Source: Papaver somniferum
Lineage: Eukaryota; Streptophyta; Magnoliopsida; Ranunculales; Papaveraceae
Assembly (NCBI RefSeq): GCF_003573695.1
Contig: NC_039364.1
Location: 238,494,777 to 238,558,776 of the forward strand
Direction of reading: 5' to 3'
DNA: 64,000 nucleotides
Shown: piece by piece, positions 56,494 to 64,000 of the stretch
Numbering within the stretch: the first letter of the stretch is position 1
Layout of the letters: the number at the start of each line of letters is the position of its first letter
Notes under the pieces: generated by a model
Seen by the model: the letters and a program-made list of their open reading frames with translations, nothing else
Database searches by the model: none
Told to the model about the DNA's origin: nothing
Program-made: the position numbers and the translations under genes

Positions 56494-59400
56494 GGGTGAT
56501 CTTCCATATCAGGAGGCCTTGAAGAATTTCATAGATACCGTTTGTCAGAGACTTGAAAATCCTTCTGAATTCAGTTGTCCTTGTGTTGATTGTAAGAATC
56601 TCACTTTCCCACTTCCTCCGAAAGAAGTGCATCTTCACTTGCTGAAATGAGGTTGGGATCCTACATACACTGAGTGGGTTTTTCACGGGGAGACTATACA
56701 CACTTTTACTGATGTACACCAAGTGGGAGCAACAAGGGGATCATATCATATAAATGCTGTTTTTGAAGATGATGCACATATCGATCAGGGACATGAACCT
56801 GTGCAAGATGAGGGTTTGGAAAACCATGTGGAATAGGCGGACACACCGTTATATCCTAATTGTAAAACACACACAAAGTTATCCATCACTGTTGAATTGC
56901 ATAGGCACAAGCAGTAAATGGTTTATCTAGGAAATCTTTTGACGAACTTCTCAAGACAATCAGTTCCTTGTTGCCGCCAGATCATTGACTTCCTTGCTCA
57001 ACATATGAAGTGAAAAAGCTACTGAAATCTTATCAATTGACTTACCAGAAAATACATGCTTGTATTAATGATTGTTGTTTGTTTAGAAAAGATTTGAAAG
57101 ATGCAGACGAGTGTCCTAAATGTCATTATTCTAGGTGGAAAGCAGACACATCTAACATGGACGATGATGAAATGATAGACAAGCCGCAAAAGAAGATACC
57201 GGTGAAGGTGCTTAGGTACTTCCCCATTGTGCCGAGATTGAGAAGATTGTTTCAATCAGCAGCACTGGCTGAGCAGTTGATATGGCACACGACGAACAAG
57301 AGTAAGGATGGGAAGATGCGTCATCCAAAAGATTCTTTGGCTTGGAAGCACATAGACAAAAAGTATCCCGAGTTTGCTTCAGATCCCTGTAATTTGCGTC
57401 TTGGGCTTGCTGCTGATTGATTTAATCCATTTGGTGATCTTTCCGCATCCCACAGTTGTTGGCCAGTGATGCTCGTGGTTAATAATTTTCCCCCTCAGTT
57501 GTGTATGCAAGGTGTCAACATAATTCTGAGCATGCTAATTCCAGGAAAAAAACAACCGGGTAATGACATTGATGTATACTTGCAGCCCTTGATTGATGAT
57601 CTTTTTGAGTTGTGGGAGAAAGGGGTGCAGGTATATGATTCGTTTACTACAACATATTTTAACTTGAAGGCGTTATTAATGTGGACAATAAACGATTTTC
57701 CTGCATATGGTAATTTATCTGGATGTACGTATAAAGGGAAGGCAGCCTGTCCTCTTTGCGGTGAAAATACACTTTCAAACTGGTTGGCATTTAGTCGTAA
57801 AACTGTCTACTTGAATCATAGGAGATTTCTTCGTCATAATCATCCTCTTCGGCAGAAAAAGACTGGTTTAATGGAGAGATTGAGAGGAAGGAAAAGCCAC
57901 CTGTTATGTCTGGTGCTGCGGCACTTGAATGTCAGAATAGTATTACAAATGATTTTGGGAAAGCGGAGAATAACGAGGAGGAGATAAGGAAAAATAAAGA
58001 GCAAAAGAAGAAGAATAAGGGCAAGAGTAGTCGGGAGCAAGTGCAAATGTGGGTAATTCTAAATGTGGGAAGCGGAAAAGGGATGTTGTTGCTGATGCAG
58101 CTATTTCTGGTGCAAATGATGATTAAACTGAACTTCGGGTGTTTAAAAAACGGTCAATATTCTTCGACTTGCCTTACTGGAAGGTTAGTTCCATAACTTC
58201 AAACTTACTTGTTAATACTTGGCTATGGGTTCTTCTGCTTTGCACCATGTTAGCCTCTAAACTTCACATTATCAACAAATGCAATCTAAATGGCACACTC
58301 GTTCTTTTGATATAGTGTTTGGGAAGTATAATGCATCTGAGTACTTTTCCCAATGTGATAAAGCATCGGCAGCATCAGTTTGATTGCACCATAATTGACA
58401 CATAATAATATATTTTCAATATAATGAGCATTTTGTTTCTGTTTTTTTCAGCATGACATTATAATAGAATTAATTACTTACCTAAGATTCGACAGGATGA
58501 CATTATAACTTTCACATAGATTAAATGTCTGATCTTTTATTTCTTTATAGAATTAATTACTAATGTTAGGTTTTTCCATCTTCCTAGGATTTATTACTAC
58601 GACACAATATTGATGTTATGCATACAGAAAAAAATGTTTGCGAGAGTATTATTGGTACCATATTGAATATAAAGTCCAAAACAAAAGACGGTCTAAAGTC
58701 CCGCAATGATCTTAAGAGTATGGGAATAAGACCAGAATTACATCCAGTAGAGACAAATGGAAAAACGATCCTTCCACCAGCACCATACTGTTTAAATGAC
58801 AAGGAAAAGGCTATATTGTATAATAGGATGAGAAATTTAAAGGTTCCATATGGATTTAGTTCTGATCTTAGAAAGCATTTCTCAAAAGATGGTTGCTTAG
58901 GTGTTATTAAGGCTCATGATTACCATGTTCTTATGCAACAAATATTACCCGTTGCTTTGCAAGGACTTTTACCTGTAGGGCCAAGGGAGGCAATTTTCAG
59001 GTTATGTTCTTATTTTCACGAAATATGCCAAAGGGCAGTTGATCTCCATAGATTAATAGAACTTGAAGTAGAAGTTGCTGAGACTTTGTGTATGTTGGAG
59101 AGGTACTTCCCTCCGTCACTTTTTGATGTCATGATGCACTTGACAATTCACCTAGCTCGAGAAGTGCGATTATGTGGACCTGTACAATATCGTTGGATGT
59201 ATCCATTTGAAAGGTATGCCAATTTAATTTATATTACTTCTGTTTTTTGGTTTCGTATAGAAAGTTATGCCCTTTGTATCTTAGAGATACTAATATTTAA
59301 TTAACTAGTAACTGTTGCATACTCGACTTTCCTAGGTATATGAAGACATTCAAAGAATATGTAAAGAATTATGCACAACCTGAAGCTTGTATATCCGAGT

Positions 59401-60668
59401 GTTATCTTGGAATGGAGTGTGTTAGGTATTTTGATATTCGTAAGGCCCAAGCAGCTGAAACAGGAGTAAAGCAAAGGCGTAACGAAACACTCAAAATGGT
59501 TCCACACCGGCAGCACGTCCTCTTTCTAAAGGTGTCCAAGTGCGTATGGATAGTGAGAAGTTAAAGATAGCTCACAGATATGTGCTTTTTAACACACCCG
59601 AAATTGACCCATATATGATGTAAGTATGATGTTCACGTTTATTAAAAATGGTCTGTCAATTAATACTTCATTTTCTAATTTTAATTTTGTCTTAGAATGC
59701 ATATGGACGAGTTAAAATCTCCTGCTGGGAGGGAAATTACTAGTGAAGACCAACTCAATTCCATACAGTCTGACACATTTGCAGATTGGTTTCAACAAAA
59801 GGTATGTTTAGTCCACTCTTAGTCAGATTATGCATCTTAGTATAGTTTAAACACTTGGACATTTTGCTTCTGCGGAAAACTACTACAAAAAACACAAATG
59901 CGTGTGATTTTGTTTCATTATATCACATAGAACAATCCATGTTAGGCACACCATCATATAAATCTAACTTCTTATGCTTAAATAACAAATTTAGTTATAT
60001 TCTTATGTCCTGAGATTATACATTTGTAGGTTAAGATGCAAATTGAACAAGGCATGCCAATATTACACACGGTAGAATGGTTGTCATATGGGCCGTTAGA
60101 AAACTGCATATCATATAAAGTCTTGCTTATCAATGACACTAGGTTTATTACGAAGGATGTTAAGAGAGTCACACAAAACAGTGGAGTTTCAATTGAATCA
60201 ACAACCTTAGTTGCAGGATTGTCAGAAACTAGTGGGTTCTACGGTGTTTTAGAAGAAATTCTATTGTTGGACTACAATCATATGTTTCAAATTCCAATAT
60301 TCAAATGTGATTGGGCTCACACCAATTTTGGTGTGAAGGTAGAAGATGGCTTTACATTAGTCAATTTAAACCAGCATAAGAACCAATACTGTAACGATCC
60401 ATTCATTTTATCAAAGCAAGCGCGACAAGTTTTGTATTCTCGAGAGTCAAATACATCTAACTGGTATGTGATGGTGAAACCACCGCCTAGGGGTTTCCAT
60501 GAATTAGAGGAATACAATGAAAAGCATGACACAAATTTCCAACCAGTGGATACTTCAACTCTTGGTTTCCAAATGGATGACGAGAGCGAGAGTTACTTAA
60601 GAGAAGATGGGGAATATACCATAGTGGTTCCGACAAAAAAGAAGAAGAAAAAGAAGTTCACAAGTTAG
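56494..60668 (+). pseudogene. TNP2-like CACTA transposase, decayed
   Basis: Order of recognisable parts: transposase-associated domain (56500-56720, SCPCVDCKN ... WVFHGET); TNP2 core (57010-58190, with CPKCHYSRWK, HPKDSLAWKH, FNPFGDLS, PGNDIDVYLQPLIDDL, WTINDFPAYGNLSG and CPLCGENT); LLRHNIDVMHTEKNVCE at 58587; DUF4218 (58740-59220, HDYHVLMQQILPV, HLTIHLAREV, YRWMYPFERY); and a DUF4216-like end (60036-60668). In-frame stops at 56648, 56834, 56986, 57418 and 58124 and shifts near 57855 and 59500 destroy it. Canonical introns remain (for example after TTGCCTTACTGGAAG at 58185 and GTATGT at 59802). TNP2 catalyses cut-and-paste; this copy cannot. Confidence 0.92.
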
Positions 60669-61640
60669 ATCAGTAGTTTATTGTTTTTACGGTATTGTAT
60701 TCTTACTTTAGCAATATTTGGTGTTATTTGCCTTCTCGGTAATCTACTTCAACTGCTATTCTCAAGTTTCTTTCTACAGCTGAGTGTGTAGTTCTGTATG
60801 AGTTATTAATTAATAGTGCAAGATCTTTCTTTGTGAAGTATGCTTCTATTGAGAATGAGTATGGAGCAGTAGTTGCTATCACTCGCCACTTCTATGGATA
60901 TTTGATGTATCCATGCTACTGCCGCACATGGGGTGTTTTTTTCCTGATATCAGTATTGCAGTGTGTGCTATGTGACTGCGCGTATTGGCTTGTGTATTTA
61001 TCACTTATCAAACTCTATGTTCTATTGTTGGTAATTCAGGGATGCTTTTGTTATCATCATTTGTGTGTGAATATCGGTTTGGAGATGGTAATGTTTTTCA
61101 GAAACGTGCATAGTGCAGACCACTGTTCTCATATGTACAGGTTTGCAGGTTGTAAGAATGCAGCTTGCATACTCTGGTTGTATTTTCTTTACTAATACTA
61201 GTATTTTTCTTGCAAAAAGACAGTTAACAGCTCCATTTGTGTGCTTAGTTATAAAATGCTAGCTCTGTTACTTTTATAACACCATTTTTAACTCCGCCAA
61301 TGTAAATGATATATCATTTCATTGTCGGTCTCAAGGCCGGATGAAGGAGGAGAGAAAATGAGACATTTCAGTTGTTATTGTTGTTATATTTGCCCACTTA
61401 AATTCTGCCTTGGTCTCGACTTGTGCATATTTTCTCTACATCTGCTTATATTCGTATATATATGCTCCCTCCCTTCTAACTTATAATTTGATGGTATACT
61501 TTTGCCATAATTCCCCAGTTGCATGCTTTGCTTAAAGTGGGTGGTCTTATAGAATGTATGTGATTATTTACAGAGAAGAATGTATATGGTTACAGAGAAT
61601 GCTTCGCGCTCTTTGCGGCTCAGTCGCCTTTGAGCATTAT
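60669..61640 (+). other. 3' region of the CACTA element, no gene
   Basis: Transposase 3' untranslated region and non-coding sequence. A 120-codon Cys/Tyr-rich open frame at 60833-61195 has no family match and is not believed. Confidence 0.5.
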
Positions 61641-61649
61641 ATTTTGTTT

Positions 61650-62220
61650 TACAACGCTTATGAAGGGTTGTCATAATAGTATATTAAAGAATCACCAACT
61701 TTACAGAACTTGTGATAATGTAGGTATGGTTAGTGGTGTAGACTTCCATATAGGAGGCTCAAGGTCGAATTCCCCAAACCTAATTTTTTCCCACATTCTA
61801 TATTTTAACTTCAACAACACTTATAAGTGTTGTTATACGTTTCTATTAAAAAAAAAAAAAAAAACCTAAACTTGTGAACTGTAAGGATGGTTGATGAGCT
61901 ATACATCCATGCATTAGGTTCATGTTCGAATCTCCCCTCTAACGTATTTTTCATTATCATATTTTTGTGTTCTTCAACAACACTTGTGAGAATTGTGATA
62001 GGCTAAGTCACTACACTTATGAAACAAAGTTTTTATACCTAAATGTCGTCATAAAAATTTTGCTAAAGGAGTTGTCGTTTTTTTTCTTAGCGCAACCCCT
62101 TGTTCCTAAGGGTTGGTAGTGATGATATACGACAACTCTTTCTTTGAAACCAGTTGTAAAACATAGGACTTTCTACGATGTATAGCGAAGTGTTGTAAAT
62201 CTCCAGTTGTAAATGTATAT
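61650..62220. repeat. CACTA right subterminal repeats
   Basis: Repeats of ACAACACTT, GTTGTAAA, GACAACTCTTTC and CAGTTGTAAA in both orientations, mirroring the left end. Confidence 0.75.
61813..61834. repeat. Perfect 22-bp palindrome
   Basis: AACAACACTTA followed by its exact complement TAAGTGTTGTT. Two subterminal-repeat words placed head to head, so probably a paired binding site. Confidence 0.95.
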
Positions 62221-62260
62221 TTTTCCCATAGTGGTTAGTTACCAAGCATGATGGCACCAT

Positions 62261-62540
62261 TTTCCGGCATGGTCTTTATCACTTCCGGCATGGTCTTCAT
62301 CACTTCCGGCGATGTAAAAAAATTATTTCTGACATGGTCTTCATCACTACTGACACGGTCTTCATCACTTCCGGCATAGTCTCCATCACTACCGGCATGG
62401 TCTTCATCTATACCGGCATGGTCTTCATCACTTCTGGAATTTTTTCATCACTTTCGGCATGGTCTTCATCACTTCCGGCATGGTATTCATCACTTCCGGC
62501 ATGATCTTCATCACTTCCGGCATGATATCCATCACTTCCG
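62261..62540. repeat. 21-bp minisatellite (CCGGCATGGTCTTCATCACTT)
   Basis: About 12 degenerate copies with interruptions near 62310 and 62435. In the right arm of the outer TIR element. Read on the minus strand the unit gives a seven-residue period (SDEDHAG-like), but there is no sign of a gene. Confidence 0.9.
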
Positions 62541-62841
62541 AATGTAAAAAAAAAATCGATTTCAAATTGAGGAGCCGGCAGAGAAGGAGAAGACAATCTG
62601 AAAGGGAGTGGGGAAAATTTAGAATCTGAAAGGGAGTGGGGAATATTTAGGTTTCAAATCCCTAACCCTAAAAGAGATTAATAAGAGGTGAAAATGGAAA
62701 TGGGGATATGATTTTGTTTTTTGATTTTTATTTTGAAGGAAGGGTATTTTAGTATTTTTTCCCCCAAAAACCACCCCTTAGCAAACATTATTGGATGGGG
62801 GAAGTAATTCGTATCCCCAATTAGTTTTGATATCCCCCAAT

Positions 62842-63239
62842 TGTGGATTCAAAATAAACTATAAATTAAAAGAAAATGCAAAATAAGAAATTATATAAAA
62901 ATGTTAGATTTTTAATTATTAAAAATTTAATTAATAATTAAAATTGTTACATAGTAGGCAAGCGAGCAACAAGCTGCGCCGCAATCCCTTTTTGAATAGC
63001 AAACCCTATCAACACTAATTAAAAGACAAATTGCAAAAAAAAACAATCCATCATGGAAAATAAACCGACATAAAAGAGTTTATTTAGCAAAATGAACAAT
63101 TAAATTATACTCTTATTTATCTATCAAAATGAAGTATAGTTTTACCAGTTACGAAAATAAACATAATGAAGTAGACGAATTACTATTTCCTTTTTTTTTT
63201 ATAAGCATGCATGTTATTATGTTAAACTGAGATTACATG
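62842..63239. other. AT-rich spacer between transposon and gene 2 promoter
   Basis: About 400 bp with no homology seen to the gene 1 promoter and no element ends; probably debris of an earlier insertion. Confidence 0.45.
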
Positions 63240-63558
63240 TGAAAATGTTAAACTATTATTTCCTAGTTCATCTAGGAAAACTATTTGTCATATCTCGCCA
63301 TAACTATTGCCAATTAAAATATCCCTACGTGATATATTGACAAAAACAGAATAAAGTATGGAAAGAGTGCTTGCAATTCTCTTTAGTTTTTAATTAAGAT
63401 TTGATTAAGATGTTTACTGCAAATATTAGATCACCCCACTTAATTTGTTTATAAATACTTTGTTCTCTCATAACGAAACTCATCCCAACCCAACAAAAGC
63501 TTTCAAACCCAAAAAGAACAAAGGCTTTCTAAGATCATTGATTCACTAGTTGCTACTG
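63240..63558 (+). promoter_or_regulatory. Proximal promoter and leader of expansin gene 2
   Basis: Aligns with 39385-39709: TAACTATTGCCAAT, GAGTGCTTGCAATTCTCTT, TATAAATACTTTGTTCTC and CATTGATTCACTAGTTGC are shared in order. TATA box TATAAATA at 63450-63457, about 100 nt before the ATG, matching gene 1. Confidence 0.85.
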
Positions 63559-63748
63559 ATGTCTCCTCTTAAAATGTTTCGACAAACCTATTCGTATTTC
63601 TTTACCTTCTTTTTAGGTCTCCTGTTCTTCATTAGTTATTGCTCCTGTTTCAATCCAAAACTGTTGGATGTGTCACTAGTTACTGAGTCTGGTTTCTTGT
63701 CGGCGGGAGCTACATGGTACGGAGGTCCAAATGGTGCTGGCAGTGATG
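63559..63748 (+). CDS. EXPB: Beta-expansin (gene 2), exon 1 only
   Basis: ATG at 63559 opens MSPLKMFRQTYSYFFTFFLG, a signal peptide very like gene 1, then [18 protein letters not shown] and [14 protein letters not shown]. The exon is 190 bp, the same length as exon 1 of gene 1, and ends GATG|GTAAGT, a strong donor. The rest lies beyond the window, so integrity cannot be judged. Intron 1 start shares ACGTGCATGTACAATG with gene 1. A secreted cell-wall-loosening protein is expected. It is a tandem duplicate of gene 1 separated by about 21 kb, mostly transposons. Confidence 0.9.
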
Positions 63749-64000
63749 GTAAGTCACGAGGGAGTGGGAAGTTTGTATATGCACGTTAGAAACACCCAAG
63801 TACGTGCATGTACAATGGCATAGTGATATATTTGGGATTTTGGTCATCCCGAGTCATATTAAAATATTCTGCCTGATCATTTTCTTACTTCCTTTTTACT
63901 CTTCTTTATCAATTTCCAAACTGAAAACTAAAATCTAAAAACTTATCCTTTTATGCATACATTTGTACCAGTAATCTGCCATATTATTGCCGAAGATTAT
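63749..64000 (+). other. Intron 1 of expansin gene 2 (partial)
   Basis: Begins GTAAGTCACGAGGG and resembles the first 120 bp of intron 1 of gene 1. Runs off the window. Confidence 0.8.

Larger units (their letters stand above)
48210..62233 (+). mobile_element. En/Spm-type CACTA transposon, 14.0 kb
   Basis: Ends CACTACGGGAAAAAT and, inverted on the right, CACTATGGGAAAAAT. The 3-bp target duplication GTT lies at 48207-48209 and 62234-62236, the diagnostic CACTA arrangement. It contains a TnpA-like gene (minus, 49259-51834), a 152-bp tandem array, and a TNP2-like transposase gene (plus, 56494-60668, several stops). Subterminal repeats with ACAACACTTG / TTGTAGAA words fill the outer about 800 bp on each side. 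Confidence 0.95.
47569..62841. mobile_element. TIR element split by the CACTA transposon
   Basis: Inverted ends of about 30 bp: left ATTGGGGGATATCAAAACTA, right read inward ATTGGGGGATATCAAAACTA, both continuing ATTGGGG(G)ATA. Arms are about 640 and 610 bp on either side of the CACTA insertion, so the original element was about 1.25 kb. Both arms carry GCCGGCA / TGCCGGC words. No coding frame. Target duplication not found; superfamily uncertain. Confidence 0.8.

Noticed and set aside
60833..61195. 120-codon Cys/Tyr-rich frame after the transposase
   Set aside because: Non-coding 3' part of the CACTA; no homology recognised and composition unlike neighbouring exons.
62408..62596. Minus-strand frame with a SDEDHAG-like repeat
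   Set aside because: Arises from a 21-bp minisatellite in a transposon arm; a multiple-of-three period keeps it open by chance.

Overview
The window looks like a transposon-dense stretch of a plant nuclear genome, most likely a eudicot. It is AT-rich. The only genes with clean host-type exon structure are two tandem beta-expansin genes (cell-wall loosening proteins), and the repeat complement is typically plant: Ty1/copia and Ty3/gypsy-Tat LTR elements, TRIMs, Helitrons, MULE and hAT MITEs, and an En/Spm CACTA element. The species cannot be named from the sequence. No rRNA, tRNA or CRISPR array was found.

Left part (1-15300). A segment of about 1.5-2.5 kb of unique sequence is present twice in direct orientation (copy A 410-6190, copy B 8881-14520). 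Each copy has been expanded separately by insertions. Because one copy serves as the empty site for the other, several insertions can be bounded to the base: a Helitron at 2657-4113, a TIR element at 5009-6034, a MULE-like element at 11292-12603, and others. Between the copies lie a TRIM (6390-6872) and a broken F-box gene fragment (7146-7871).

Middle (16017-38330). A Ty1/copia element (16017-29613, TSD GTAAG) is split by a 9.6 kb non-autonomous LTR element on the minus strand (17405-26994, TSD GGTAC). That element's left LTR carries a solo LTR of a third family (17935-19389, TSD CTCCC). The copia pol lacks nearly all of reverse transcriptase and RNase H, and an extra LTR+PBS module lies before its 3' LTR. 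Two truncated Tat-like gypsy elements follow, converging tail to tail (29750-32764 plus, 32765-37775 minus). The second abuts another F-box pseudogene fragment (37776-38326).

Right part (38330-64000). Beta-expansin gene 1 has four exons at 39710-42044; its long first intron holds a 735-bp MULE-like element and has no AG at the expected acceptor. The first exon of a second beta-expansin starts at 63559 and the gene leaves the window. Gene 2's distal promoter homology (43410-43965) lies 19 kb from its proximal promoter (63240-63558). The gap is filled by a TRIM, several MITEs and a TIR element that itself contains a 14-kb CACTA transposon (48210-62233, TSD GTT). The CACTA carries an apparently intact 648-codon TnpA-like gene, a TNP2-like transposase with several stops, and an 11-copy tandem array with a 152-bp period.

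Functionally, the host content is small: one possibly mis-spliced expansin, one partial expansin, and two F-box remnants. Everything else is mobile DNA, its debris, or sequence in which no gene is seen.
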